This document shows, piece by piece, positions 24,101 to 33,480 of a stretch of 64,000 bases of DNA. The DNA lies in assembly GCA_023105745.1 (NCBI GenBank), contig JALGQZ010000011.1, forward strand, positions 22,036,975 through 22,100,974, read 5' to 3'. The notes under the pieces are model-generated. The model worked only from the letters and a program-made list of their open reading frames with translations. It was not told the DNA's origin and did not search any database. This DNA comes from Austropuccinia psidii. Taxonomy: Eukaryota > Basidiomycota > Pucciniomycetes > Pucciniales > Sphaerophragmiaceae. Within the stretch, counting starts at the first letter, position 1. Every line of letters begins with the position of its first letter. The translations under genes and the position numbers were made by a program.

Positions 24101-27029
24101 TGGTGATTTCCACTATTTCATTATGTCCAATCTTCCTAATGACATCCATGTCCAGGAGTTCATTGATATGTTTCTCAATCTCTTTCCTGGTCTCCAGACT
24201 TGCTGTGTAAGGAGGTCTCCTTAACATGGGTGGATAAGGCCTTTCCACATCCAGATATAGTTCTATATCATGGCCTTTGATCTTGCCTAATGGTTCTTCA
24301 CCAATGGCAAATGCTGGTCTATTCTTCCTCAGCATCTTTAGTAAACTTAGTTTTTGTTTACTGGTGAGGGTAGTGCTAAACCGTCCCTCTCTGAATTCTT
24401 TCAGAAGTTCTTTCAGTGGGTCCTGAGAAGATATCTGGTATATATCAAGAGAAAATTTCTTTTCCTTGTTAGTACCAATGGTAATATGCCTATTTTTACT
24501 ATTGTAAATATCTATGCCATACATACTCTGGTAATCTGTTCCCAGTAAAAACCCTTGGATGTGAGCATCTTCAAGCACTACAAACTCTGGGTTGAGTCTG
24601 ATATTACCTTTTCTGTGGGGTATGATTATCTCTTTGATAATTGTCCCAATAGAGGTCATCTTTCCAGATGCACTCTTAAGGTTCTTTGCCCTGGTGGGCA
24701 AGAGCTCTTTTTCCCAGTTTGGGAAGTGGTTATCCAGATAATTTTTGGCCACTATGGAGCAGTGTGCTCCACTGTCAATGATCAGTGGGTGCTGAGCATT
24801 GTCAATACATACAGTCATTTTTGTGGCTGTTCCATGTATATATGCCATTCCTTTGGTTGGTGTGACTAGGAATGTCTGTGCATCTTGTGTGTGTTTACAC
24901 AAGTTCTTGTTGGCAGTGTCTTGTGGCATGCCTGCTTCCAACTGTATATCCTGGATTTCTAGTGGGGTTTCCTCTTGGTATTCCACTAGAAATTCCTCTC
25001 TTGGGTCTTGATCCTCATCAGATGGTTCTCTGATGGCATCTCCCATAGAGTCTGATTCAGAATCCTCTGTTGGGGGTTCTTCTTCAGGGACTTTTTCTAT
25101 AGCATAGACTTTCTTCTTTGCTTTGGGACAGTTGTTGGCATAGTGGTCTGTTGAACCACAATTGTGACAAGAATTCTTTTTCTTTGCCACTTCTGCCACT
25201 CTTTCTCTGGGTTTGTCTTTAAACTCCACCCTGAAAGGTTGTTTCTCTTTGAAACTGTTGCTTCTATATGGGGTGAATTTCCCTATATTAGTCCTTTTCC
25301 TTAGGTCTTGTAAGGTATTGGCTATATCATCTAGAGTGCAATTTTGGTTGCATCTGCACTTTACTTCATGCTCTAGTTCTCCTGGCAGTTGTGTCAGAAG
25401 TTTATGATTCCTCATTTTAATGTTCATTTGAGGATCAATGGCTTTAAGTCTTTTAGACTGTCTAAGACACCACTCATATGGATCTTTGTCCACAGAGTAT
25501 TTGTCATTTTCAAATGACATGGTCTTTTGCCATATCCAAGTTCCATTACTGTACTTTTGGATTATTTGACTCTTCCACCATGGCCAATTCCTTCTGCCAT
25601 GGATTTCTTTCATTTCAGTGTACCATATACTTGCATGACCTTTAAATGCAGTGTTCAGTCTAGCAGTAATCCAGTAATCTGGTATGCTTGGTACATCTAT
25701 GAAGAGTCCATCAATATAATCTAGGAGTTCCATATGATCATATTCTCCTGATCCAGAGAATTTGGGCCAGCTTGAGGCCTCAGGAAGCTGTTTCAAGGCT
25801 TCCTTCTCTGAATAAGACATGCCATCTCCATCCTGGTATTGTGATGGAGATCTTGCCTTATTCAACAACATGGCATCTGGTTTGATGTCATCTGGTTGAT
25901 ATGGATTCTCCATAGCTTGGCCTTGTGGTTGGGGCTTTAAGCTATGGTAGGCATCAAACAATTTGTTGATGTCTTGGTTCAGACACTCCCTGTCCCTGCT
26001 ACTATGGTGTTGTTCTTCAGAGACTTGATTCAGTCTCCTGTTGGTTTCTTCAGAGGCTTTGCTCAGTTGAGCATATCCTTCCTGAAGGTTTTTAACTATC
26101 TGCTCCAATGAGGCTTGAGTTTTTCTCATCCTCTCTTGGGCAGCTGCAAATTCTGTAGCCTGCTTTGCAGATTGCTCAGCATATTGGGACATTTGTAACC
26201 ACAGTGTGTCACTGTTGATGTTACTCTCAGATGTGATAATATTATTTTCAGTCTGAGTGGGGGTAATGTTTCTATTACTAGGACTACTGATTCTAGAGTG
26301 GTTCACAACTACTTCTGGTTCTTGTGTACTTCTTTTACCAAATCTAACAGCTTCTGGATCATGGGGTCTGACTCTTTCCTCCTCTGGTTGAAGGAGGCTT
26401 TGTTCTTGCCCTTGTTGCCTTGTCTTCTCCTGGAAACTTCCTGGAATTGTGAAGAATGGTGACTCTTGGCCACTGATCTGCTGGTTTCTGAATGGTGTGA
26501 AGCCACTGGAGAGCTGATTTGGCATGCTCCTTGTGAACCTGAAGGAATCTGAGTAGGCCCTGTCTGGGTTAACTGTTCTTCTATAGCTTGGATAGTGGCT
26601 TGATTTTCCCTTATCCTCTGTGCCCTTGCCTCCAGGAGTCTGTGCTGCCTGGTAGGATTCCAACCCTTGGTGATTACCATAAGGTCTTTGAAGTCTATCT
26701 CTTTGAGACAGATCTTCTGGCAACTTGATCCCAGTTCTGCCCAGTGAGTTGCTAGGTTGAACCTCTTGTTGTCCATGCTCCATTGAAACAAATCTTTGAG
26801 GAGTTGGTGGATTTGAAGAACTTGATCCATATCCTTCCAGTCCTCTGGCTTGAGGTTTCTGTTGAATTGGAGTGTGAATGGCAAGGTTGATATTATCTCC
26901 CTCATTGTTTTGCCATCCACCACTGTGTCCAATGTGTCTTCTTTCAGGTCTTCTGGTTCTAGACATTCCTGCTCTATCCTCTGGCTGGTTCCTTTGGAAG
27001 CCAAGGTCTCTGAGGTATGCAGGGGACAT
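21174..27029 (-). CDS. Element C gag-pol polyprotein, 1951 aa, intact
   Basis: Makes the capsid and enzymes for reverse transcription and integration. From the ATG at 27029: a disordered Gln/Ser/Arg-rich leader (1 to about 240), coiled coil (about 280-360, [18 protein letters not shown]), capsid-like gag (about 400-600, [19 protein letters not shown]), knuckle [14 protein letters not shown] (near 620), and an acidic linker. Then come protease IIDSGAHCS (Asp near 752), [11 protein letters not shown] (near 1091), RNase H (YIDAACS near 1237), H2C2 finger (near 1510), integrase core NMDWVTG / SDRDPKF / DGLAERM with exact DD35E spacing (near 1579-1679), and a chromodomain-like end. This ATG is the first AUG in the presumptive spliced transcript, which supports the start. 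Gag and pol share one frame with no visible stop between them, so processing must come from the protease. Confidence 0.95.
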   Translation of the reverse strand: MSPAYLRDLGFQRNQPEDRAGMSRTRRPERRHIGHSGGWQNNEGDNINLAIHTPIQQKPQARGLEGYGSSSSNPPTPQRFVSMEHGQQEVQPSNSLGRTGIKLPEDLSQRDRLQRPYGNHQGLESYQAAQTPGGKGTEDKGKSSHYPSYRRTVNPDRAYSDSFRFTRSMPNQLSSGFTPFRNQQISGQESPFFTIPGSFQEKTRQQGQEQSLLQPEEERVRPHDPEAVRFGKRSTQEPEVVVNHSRISSPSNRNITPTQTENNIITSESNINSDTLWLQMSQYAEQSAKQATEFAAAQERMRKTQASLEQIVKNLQEGYAQLSKASEETNRRLNQVSEEQHHSSRDRECLNQDINKLFDAYHSLKPQPQGQAMENPYQPDDIKPDAMLLNKARSPSQYQDGDGMSYSEKEALKQLPEASSWPKFSGSGEYDHMELLDYIDGLFIDVPSIPDYWITARLNTAFKGHASIWYTEMKEIHGRRNWPWWKSQIIQKYSNGTWIWQKTMSFENDKYSVDKDPYEWCLRQSKRLKAIDPQMNIKMRNHKLLTQLPGELEHEVKCRCNQNCTLDDIANTLQDLRKRTNIGKFTPYRSNSFKEKQPFRVEFKDKPRERVAEVAKKKNSCHNCGSTDHYANNCPKAKKKVYAIEKVPEEEPPTEDSESDSMGDAIREPSDEDQDPREEFLVEYQEETPLEIQDIQLEAGMPQDTANKNLCKHTQDAQTFLVTPTKGMAYIHGTATKMTVCIDNAQHPLIIDSGAHCSIVAKNYLDNHFPNWEKELLPTRAKNLKSASGKMTSIGTIIKEIIIPHRKGNIRLNPEFVVLEDAHIQGFLLGTDYQSMYGIDIYNSKNRHITIGTNKEKKFSLDIYQISSQDPLKELLKEFREGRFSTTLTSKQKLSLLKMLRKNRPAFAIGEEPLGKIKGHDIELYLDVERPYPPMLRRPPYTASLETRKEIEKHINELLDMDVIRKIGHNEIVEITTPVLITWHDGKSRLCGDFRALNNYTKADRYPIPRIPHALDKLAKAKYITKMDCMKGFHQNGVKPNSMKLLRIICHMGIYEYTRMPFGIKNAPAHFQRMMDTIFQEEIMEGWMVVYIDDIIIYSETWEDHVQYIDRVLSKCTPINLKISLKKCNFGQQELLALGHKVSGLSLAIDQNKVAAVLQKPVPKNIKEMQSFLGFASYYRNHIKNFAHITSSLYKLCSKDVVFEITKERRDAYERIKYELTNAPVLILPDFELPFKLYIDAACSQGLGAALHQRQIVDGEPREGVICYISRQLKDSEARYGATQTECLCLVWALEKLHYYLEGAVFEVYTDCTALKSLLNMKTTNRHMLRWQIAIQEYRGNMTIIYKEGKSHTNADGLSRWPLDNVKGNPAYDPEVAAKIPIHFMEINRKKNFRFSEWAPGSGTLDSGNTDSEGKETPILGISSSELHNEFFNAVLKSYAKHKQCSILLQLLQQKYRSPELETQLEEPWLRAYKDNKFFLIDGLIYHRERHTSALTVIDRDHISLILQECHDCPYMGHMSEDRTKERVASTAWWPKWEQELSEYINTCERCQKANRKHGKKYGLLQHIEEPKHPWETINMDWVTGLVPGGKENYNACLIIVDRFSKSMRCLPCHKEDTAMDTALLFWNNIISTCGVPKIIISDRDPKFTSEFWTNLYDMLGTKLAFSTAYHPQTDGLAERMIQTMEDILRRFCAYGMEYKDHEGYTHDWVTPLPAVQLAYNTSQHSTTGKTPALVEKGWNPLLPVDHLKKNLLTIHPTAKDFHDMWKKACDTAAKCIAEAKEYNKQRWDKSHMEPDFKEGDQVLVSTLNFNNLKGPKKMRDSFVGPFTIIKLIGKNAVEVKLTEEFSRKHPVFPVSLVKPYFQTEEDKFPSRKKSTTPPEIVEVEDSPGPVSKIIRARKIRLNRKDQRQYLVRFKNQTADKDKWLAEDAIPDGNLHLRRFRASRRTEQSHQ

Positions 27030-27064
27030 ATCAGTGTTTGCAAGCAGTCAAAAACTTTATGTTC
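26309..27064 (-). CDS. Overprinted frame across the gag leader of element C
   Basis: About 250 codons open in the phase next to gag-pol, on the same strand. The first ATG in this phase is at 26905, giving 198 residues; upstream of it the frame opens after TAA at 27065 without an ATG. The product is helix-rich with many Trp and hydrophobic residues ([35 protein letters not shown], a GWNP motif, [12 protein letters not shown]), then basic ([14 protein letters not shown]), then a terminal amphipathic helix. The main frame over the same bases is low-complexity. Element E keeps this frame much better than the main one. No known domain recognised. It lies -1 to the AUG-less stretch upstream, and gag-pol lies -1 to it. 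Confidence 0.55.
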   Translation of the reverse strand, partial: EHKVFDCLQTLICPLHTSETLASKGTSQRIEQECLEPEDLKEDTLDTVVDGKTMREIISTLPFTLQFNRNLKPEDWKDMDQVLQIHQLLKDLFQWSMDNKRFNLATHWAELGSSCQKICLKEIDFKDLMVITKGWNPTRQHRLLEARAQRIRENQATIQAIEEQLTQTGPTQIPSGSQGACQISSPVASHHSETSRSVAKSHHSSQFQEVSRRRQGNKGKNKASFNQRRKESDPMIQKLLDLVKEVHKNQK

Positions 27065-27377
27065 TTAGGGTATTTACCTTTGACTGTTCCTTGTACAAAT
27101 TTGTTATCTGCTGATTTGGGCAGTTTGCCTTTGGAGGTTACAACTGGGTTAATAATTGTAATCTTCCCTGTACAAGTGGTTAAGGTTGGTTTACCTTGTA
27201 TTGAAGCAGAGTTTTGTGGTTTTCTACTCCTCTGAGTGGCTATTGGTGTCCACTTCTTGGCTGTAATGAGGCCTTCACTAAGCCTTTTTCCTTTACCCTT
27301 GCTGCCCTCTGGTTCTGAGGGTGTCACTGGTGTGTTGGCCTGTGACTGGGTTTCAAGTGGGATGTAGTTTTCTTCCA
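27031..27377 (-). other. AUG-less open stretch upstream of gag-pol, element C
   Basis: About 115 codons open, basic (KGKGKRLSEG, RSRKPQNSAS, SKGKLPKS), without any ATG. It starts right after an acceptor-like CTTGATTCAG and closes with TGA two bases before the gag-pol ATG. Element D has the same stretch, shifted by a 19-nt deletion. It could be a non-AUG-started or frameshifted extension joined to the overprinted frame, or simply 5' UTR. Confidence 0.35.
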
Positions 27378-27971
27378 CTGAATCAAGACAGGAAAAAGAG
27401 GGCTTATGTCAGTTAAGACTTCTTAAAAGGCTGGTTTTGCACGTCTAAGAATGGCCTCTGGGCTTGTATATTATTACAATATGCCCTTGTATAATGACAG
27501 TGTAATTGAATTAACAATTTCACGTCAAAAATACAGCTTATGGTGCCCTGTCACACTGTTTGTGTGCCAGTATCCCACAGATACACTTGTGGTTTTCAAG
27601 TGTATTCTGTACAAGTGGTTTTGTATAAGTGTTATTGAGTCAACAATACACTTAATCCACGCCTCAACTGATGGTTTTTCAGTCAGAGGTGTCCTTATTC
27701 AGTCAAGAATACAGGACTTTATTGATGGCTTATGTGTTTTTATATACAAAACACGCCAAAAATAATCAAATTCAGTGGGTATTAGCCACGTGAATAATAC
27801 TCTTTAAAATATGAGTATGTATAAAAAAGAATAAATATATATAATATATATATTTAAATAAAGAAATTAGGCCTAAAAAAGATAAAAACAATGGTTAATA
27901 AGTCATAAAAAAGAGAAAAGACTTACTTGTAAGGTCCAAAAAGTCAAAAAAACACGGCCAGGCCCCCAAAA
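27378..27971 (-). other. Leader of element C: primer site and candidate introns
   Basis: Primer-site candidate TGGGGGCCTGGCCGTG on the transcript strand at 27953-27968, three bases inside the LTR. A donor GTAAGT at 27926 pairs with TTTTTTAG ending at 27873 (54 nt, TTAAC branch-like site). The same donor, or one further on, could also use CTTGATTCAG ending at 27378. The only ATG in this leader (27904-27906) lies inside the 54-nt candidate intron. Confidence 0.6.
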
Positions 27972-28297
27972 TGTCAGGATGATACTATGATAAAGGTATA
28001 ACTAGGCTAATTACAACTTTAACTGTGTATGTGACACGGCAGAAAATGATTTAAGAAAAGATTTATAAGGGTTTATAATAAAATAAAAGGGTTCTACTAT
28101 TGACGAATAGTGGTGGTGAGCGCTATTGAGAACCCTGGGTGCAGGCTTTATCTGTTGGATTACAATAATAGAGTCTACAATAATTAAGATTATAATTATA
28201 CCTGATTATTAACCAAGAGTAAAACTGTTTTTTGACAGTTTACTACGTAGGTTATTCAAGAGCAGGATGAGGAAAGGGTTTTGGCTGTGAAAAGCCC

Positions 28298-28307
28298 TCC
28301 TTTTATC
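28298..28307 (-). promoter_or_regulatory. TATA-like box, family-1 LTR
   Basis: GGATAAAAGG on the transcript strand, conserved in A (near 15150), D (near 47288) and the other LTR. A start about 30 nt downstream would leave roughly 300 nt of R-U5. Confidence 0.45.
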
Positions 28308-28407
28308 CTGAAATTGAGGTGGAAAGGCTGCTAGACCTTTCCACGTAGAGGAAGTGAAGATTTTTCACTCTCTATGACAGGCTTGTGGCTTGCAAACAGC
28401 CTGTATA

Positions 28408-28469
28408 CCCTGTATTGGGCTCAGATGTGGTTTTGAAACCACATCTGGGCAGTTTTCACCAATACAGGG
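28408..28469. repeat. Nested inverted repeat (hairpin) in family-1 LTR
   Basis: Outer arms CCCTGTATTGG and CCAATACAGGG enclose the near-perfect palindrome AGATGTGGTTT-TG-AAACCACATCT. The structure recurs in the LTRs of A, D, F and the other LTR of C. Confidence 0.8.
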
Positions 28470-29401
28470 TGAAAATTTTCATCTGGGGACCTCACAGCCT
28501 GATTCTGACGTGTATGATGCGCAGAATGCTGTACAGAGACTGTATGGGACCCCATTATTGACTGACATATGAGGTATTGAAGTAAAAACATGCTTCTTTG
28601 TCTATTTGACACCTCATATTCATGGTTATGGGATATTATCCCATGGTAAGGCTGTATCTGACAACAGGTGGGATTTTGACCTTAAAATGGTCATAACTCT
28701 GTCAGTTTTTGAGATATCAAGCTCAAAGTTGGTTCATTGAATAGCCCTGTATGAGCTCTACACAATGGTACCCAACTTGACATGGTTATCATTAAATATG
28801 ACAAAGTTATCCCATGTACAAATATTTTTGTACATTGGCGTGGTCTGGTCAAAAGCTGTATTAAGCTTGTTTGGCCAATAACTTCTGTTGTAGTTGAGTT
28901 ATGAGGAAATGGATGGCACCATCAGATAGCTCTGATTGTGCTCTTTCCAAAAAGACCCCACTTTAGGTATCTCACACTAAAACTGTAAAAGTTAGATGAG
29001 AGGTGAATGTTTTGTTCACCCTTATTTGGTCTGAATTTGACCATAACTCAAGTAATACTGGTGCTAGCTCAGTTTGGCTGGTACCATTGGATAGCCCTGG
29101 CTTAGAGCTTCATTTTGAATACCCATTTGATGGGGTTAAGCCTCTCCTTCTAGATTTTAGATGAGAGGTGAAAATTAAGGTTTATGCTCAGCAATAACTT
29201 TGAGCAGGAATAACTTTGTTATTTCTTGTCCTATGGTGATGGGACTTATATTTTCAGAAAGGGGTGAGTTTCCTCTTTCTTTTGATACCTTCTGAGCTAA
29301 TTTGGCTCAGTTCCATGTTTTGGTGGTATCTTGGCTATACCATTGGTTTATGGTATTTTGGCTGTCATGCTTGTGCTCTGGTTTTGAGTCACAGGCTGAC
29401 A

Positions 29402-29406
29402 TTTAA
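29402..29406. repeat. Target-site duplication of element C, right copy
   Basis: TTTAA, matching 19715-19719. Confidence 0.92.
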
Positions 29407-31614
29407 TCATTCATATTACACCACTTTTGTTGATTTATTATTGTTAATTAAAGAATGATCTGCGACATACTTGAGTTATAGTAGTAACCCATACATTTGT
29501 TACATAATATTCTTGAGGTGGAAATTGATATTGACAACCCACAATCCCTAAGAATAGGTTTAATAAAGCCATATATAGCTCCAGATGCCATTATTTTACA
29601 TTCAGGGCAATTGTAAAGAGTCAGAACTCACATAAGTCCTCATATCCTTTCCCACTGGAGACACAGTAACAAGGCAATCCACCAGTGACACCCTCAGACA
29701 CAGATCATTTTCAGAAGGGAAAAGTCAAGAGGAACAGTAAGTTCCTCATTAGATACAAAAGGTTGATACTAAAGCCACCCAGAGGGCCAGAAAGCCACAA
29801 ACTTCTTCCTCAATACAAGGTAAACCAACCTTGATAAATCATACAGGTAATATAACAATGATTAACCCAGTTTTAACTTCTAAAGGCAAATTTTCAAACT
29901 AAGTAGAGCATAAAGCTGTACAAAGTACAGTCAAAGGTAAATATTGTAAGAAAAATAGGTTTTACGCTTATTGCATACACTGATACCATTTCCCCTGTAC
30001 ACCAAGAAACCTTTTAGTCCCAAGGAACCAGCCAGAGGAAAGAACAGGACTGTTCAGATGCAGAAGACCAGGGTTTGGGCAACATGGTGAATGACAGGAC
30101 ACTTGGGGAGAGCATTCTTATTCTCCCCTTCACCTTCCTTTTCAACAGACACCTCAAAATGGATTATTGGACAGATATGGATCAAGATCTTCAGCTCTAC
30201 CAATTTCCCTAATATCTGTTCAAATGGAGCATGGAAAACAAGAGGTTCAACCTGGCTTCACACTGGGAAGAACTTGGGGAAAGCTTCCAGAAGATATTCC
30301 TCAAAGTGAGATCTTTCAAGAACCTTATTGAAATCACTGAAGGTTGGAATCACAACCAGCAGTTAACACTATTAGAGGAGAGGACATCCAAGATAAGGGA
30401 GAATCATGCCACCATCAAAGCTATAGAGAAGAAATGGGACCAGAAAGAGAATACTCTGACTCCTTCAGGCTCACAATGAGTGGTAAATTAACCAAACTCT
30501 CCTGTGGCTTCACATTACTCATAAAGCACCATATTGGTGGCCAAGAGTCACCATTTTTCACAATCACAGGGATTTTATAGAAGAAAATGACCAAAGGGAA
30601 AGAGCAAGATTTCTTTCAACCAGAGGCAGAAAGAGTCTGATCCAATTATCCAGAAGCTGTTTGACTTAGTGAAGGAAGTACCCAAAAGCAACAGATAATT
30701 CTATATACCTCTTCTATAATTAGTAGTCAAACAATTTGAAATGATATCCCTAATCAGAATGAGCACAGTGTTGTAACACATGAGAGTCCCTTAAGTAGAA
30801 TTTCCTTGTGGACACAGAGGTAACAGTTTTCAGACCATACTCAGAGAGACTTTGACAAACTTCAAGAGTGCATAAGCAGGTTTCAAGAAATTAACACCTT
30901 GCAAGCCAGGACTATCCATAACCTGCAATAGGATTACACTAAGCTCAGTTGAGCCTCAGAAGAAACAAATAAAAGACTACACCAAGTCTTGGAGGAGAAG
31001 AATCACTCCAAAAGAGATATTACACACATCCAAGAGCAAGTGTATAATATAGACAAATATATGAACAATATGTTTAATTTTTAACAGCATACACATTTAA
31101 AAGATCACTGTGTTATACATGATAAGAGACCTACACCAATATCACAGGAGGACACCAGACCAATTTTTCACCTAGAGAATGACCAAATATCACAATGACA
31201 ATACCAAGATTGAGAAAACATGACATATCAAGAAATTGTGGCATTGAAACAATTACCATAAGCCATAAGGTGTCCAAAACTCTCTGGTGTAGGATAATAT
31301 GATCATATGGAGGTCATTGACTATATTTATGGACTTTTCATTTATTTACCAAGTATACCAGACTACTGCATAACTGCTATACTGAATACAGAATCAAAAG
31401 AAAATCCAAGTATATGGTACATAGAAATGAAATAAATTCATTTCATAAGGAACTGGCCATGGTGGAAGAGTCAAATAATCTAAAATTGATGTAAGGGTAC
31501 ATGGATATGGAGAACATTCATGTCATTTAAAACTTACAAGTAATCAGTGGGAAAAGATCCTTATTAGTGGTGTCTTAAACATTCTAAAGGACTTAAGCCA
31601 TTGATCCCCATATG
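29407..31614 (+). pseudogene. Element E leader and gag remnant (continuation of 17975-19714)
   Basis: Aligns with D from its leader through gag. Recognisable are the basic stretch near 29670-29950, the overprinted-frame core near 30130-30480, the coiled coil near 30840-31060, and the capsid-like gag near 31240-31614 ([24 protein letters not shown]). Many stops and indels break all frames. It ends at 31614 where element F entered, within the gag motif KAIDPQM. The rest of E is outside the window. Confidence 0.85.
30129..30479 (+). pseudogene. Overprinted-frame remnant in element E
   Basis: From about 30129 the phase homologous to C's overprinted frame is open except for one stop near 30208. 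It keeps LPFTF-FNRHLK, WSMENKRFNLASHWEELG, ITEGWN and IRENHATIKAIE with mainly conservative changes. The main gag phase over the same bases has two TGA codons near 30330-30340. Confidence 0.65.
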
Positions 31615-31619
31615 AATAC
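31615..31619. repeat. Left flank of element F (probable target duplication)
   Basis: AATAC; the partner copy would lie beyond the right end of the window, so it cannot be confirmed. Confidence 0.4.
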
Positions 31620-33054
31620 TGTCAGGCTTAGTCTATGATAAAGGTGTATAATAGTATTTACAAGACTTAACTATGATTTTGACACAGGGAAAATATTTAA
31701 AAAAGAGCTTTATTCATAGTAACAAAAGGTTTTAATGATAATAAAAGGGCTTTAATATTGTATAATAGTGGTGGTGAGTGCTTCTGAAAGCCCTGGGTGC
31801 AGTCTTACCAGTTGGGTTACTATAGTAAGATCTACAATACTTAAGTTTAAAGTATAACCTGGTTATTTTCCAATAGTATAGCTGTTTTTAACAGCTTTAC
31901 TATGTAGGAATTCAAGATCAGGATAAGGAAACCTTTTCTGGCTGTGAAAAGGCCCCTTTTTATCCTAAAATGGGGTGAAAAGGCTTCTAGACCTTTCCAC
32001 GTAGAGGAAGTGAAGATTTTTCACTCCCAAGTACTGGCTTGTGGTTTTAAAAAATCCTTTATAGCCTGTATTGGGCTCAGATGTGGCTTTTAAACCACAT
32101 CTGGGCAGTTTTCACCAATACAGGGTGAGAATTTCCATCTGGGGACCACATAGCCCTCTTCTGATGTGTATGACACATAGAATGCTGTACAGAACCTGTA
32201 TGGGACCCCAGTATTTAATTAATTATGAGGTATTGAAGTATAAAAAAACTCCTTTGTCTGTTTGACACCTCATAATTATACTTATTGGAGAATATCCCAC
32301 AGTGAGACTGTATTGGTTCAATTGTGGGATTTTGAGCTTAAAACTTCCATACCTTTGTCATTTTTTGAAATATCAAGCTCATAGTTGATTCATTGAATAT
32401 CCCTGGATGTTTTCTACACAATGGTACCTCATTTTGTATGGTTATCATTAAATATGGCAAAGCTATGCCATGTACAGGTTTTCTTATACACATTTATGAT
32501 TTCTTCAAAAACTGTATGGAGCTTGTTTGCTCCATACCTTTTGTTCTAGATGAGATATGGGGAGATGTATGGCACCATCAGATAGCCCTGATTGTTCTCT
32601 TTCCAAAAAAACCACTTTACATATCTCACACTAAAACTGTGGAAGTTAAATGAGAGGTGAATATTTTAATCACCCTTATTTGACCTTATTTTGGTCATAA
32701 ATCTGGTAATTCTGGTGCTAGCTCAGTTTGAATAGTACCATTGGATAGCCCTGACTTAGAGCTTCATTTTGAATACCCGTATTATGGGATTAAGCCTCTT
32801 CCTCTTTATTTCAGATGAGAGGTGAAAATTAAGGTTTATGCTCAGCAACAACTTTGAGCAGGAGTAACTTTGTTATTCTTTGTTGTATTATTATGGGACT
32901 TGTATATTTGGAAAGGAGTGAGTTTCCTCTTTCTTTTGATACCTTTTGAGCTGGCTTGGCTCAGCTCCATATTTTGGTGGTATCTTGGCTATACCATTGA
33001 TTTATGGTATTTGGCTGTCATGCTTGTGCTCTGGTTTTGAGTCACAGGCTAACA
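31620..33054 (-). repeat. 3' LTR of element F (family 1)
   Basis: About 1435 bp, TGTCAGGCTTAG to CAGGCTAACA on the plus strand. Clearly diverged from C's LTR, so older. Confidence 0.92.
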
Positions 33055-33480
33055 TACCCTCCCTCTAAAAAAGGCTCATAACTGATGAGACTGTTCAGTC
33101 CTCCTAGAGGCTCTGAATCTCCTTGGATGAAGGTTCCCATCTGGTATGGCATCTTCTGCAAACCACTTGTCTTTGTCAGCTGTCTGGTTCTTGAATCTGA
33201 ATAAGTACTGTCTTTGGTCTTTACCAGTAAGTCTGATCTTCCTGGCCTTAATGATTTTCTTCACAGGTCCAGGGGAATCCTCCACTTCCACTATTTCTTG
33301 TGGGGTTGGGTAATTCTTCCTGGAGGAGAATTTGTCCTCCTCTGTCTGGAATTATGGCTTGACTAAGCTCACTTGAAAGACTGGGTGTTTCCTTGAAAAT
33401 TCCTCTGTGAGTTTGACTTCCACTGCATTTTTCCCCATAAATTTAATGATAGTGAAGGGCCCTACAAATGAGTTTCTTAT
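33055..33480 (-). pseudogene. Element F polypurine tract and integrase C-terminus
   Basis: The polypurine tract (33055-33073) is followed by the chromodomain-like end of integrase. The normal stop is lost (TGA to TTA), so the frame ends one codon later at 33076. An in-frame TAA replaces Tyr at 33352-33354. The frame is cut at 33480, within KKI/RNSFVGPF, by element G and resumes at 45686. Confidence 0.88.
33477..33480. repeat. Target-site duplication of element G, left copy
   Basis: TTAT, repeated at 45682-45685. The fifth base differs (CTTAT versus ATTAT). Removing G and one copy restores F's integrase frame. Confidence 0.8.

Larger units (their letters stand above)
19720..29401 (-). mobile_element. 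Element C: complete, apparently intact Ty3/gypsy retrotransposon (family 1)
   Basis: 9682 bp. Two LTRs of exactly 1430 bp (19720-21149, 27972-29401) flanked by TTTAA. By eye they differ at about eleven positions. Polypurine tract, primer-site candidate and an unbroken 1951-codon gag-pol frame are all present. It is the only element in the window with no visible coding lesion, and it serves as the reference for A, D, E and F. It lies inside the leader of the older element E. Confidence 0.95.
27972..29401 (-). repeat. 5' LTR of element C
   Basis: 1430 bp. Transcript-strand TATA-like GGATAAAAGG lies at about 28298-28307. From there to the end of the LTR there is no ATG on the transcript strand. 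Several inverted repeats occur, the largest at 28408-28469. Confidence 0.96.

Noticed and set aside
27378..27378. GTG as a start for the upstream frame in C
   Set aside because: The G belongs to an acceptor-like CAG and eukaryotic initiation at GTG is improbable; kept only as an AUG-less open stretch.
28408..28469. tRNA or other small structured RNA gene
   Set aside because: A simple nested palindrome without cloverleaf arms or conserved tRNA bases, repeated in every LTR.
32071..32653. Short plus-strand frames in F's LTR
   Set aside because: Lie wholly inside an LTR and are not conserved in the other family-1 LTRs.
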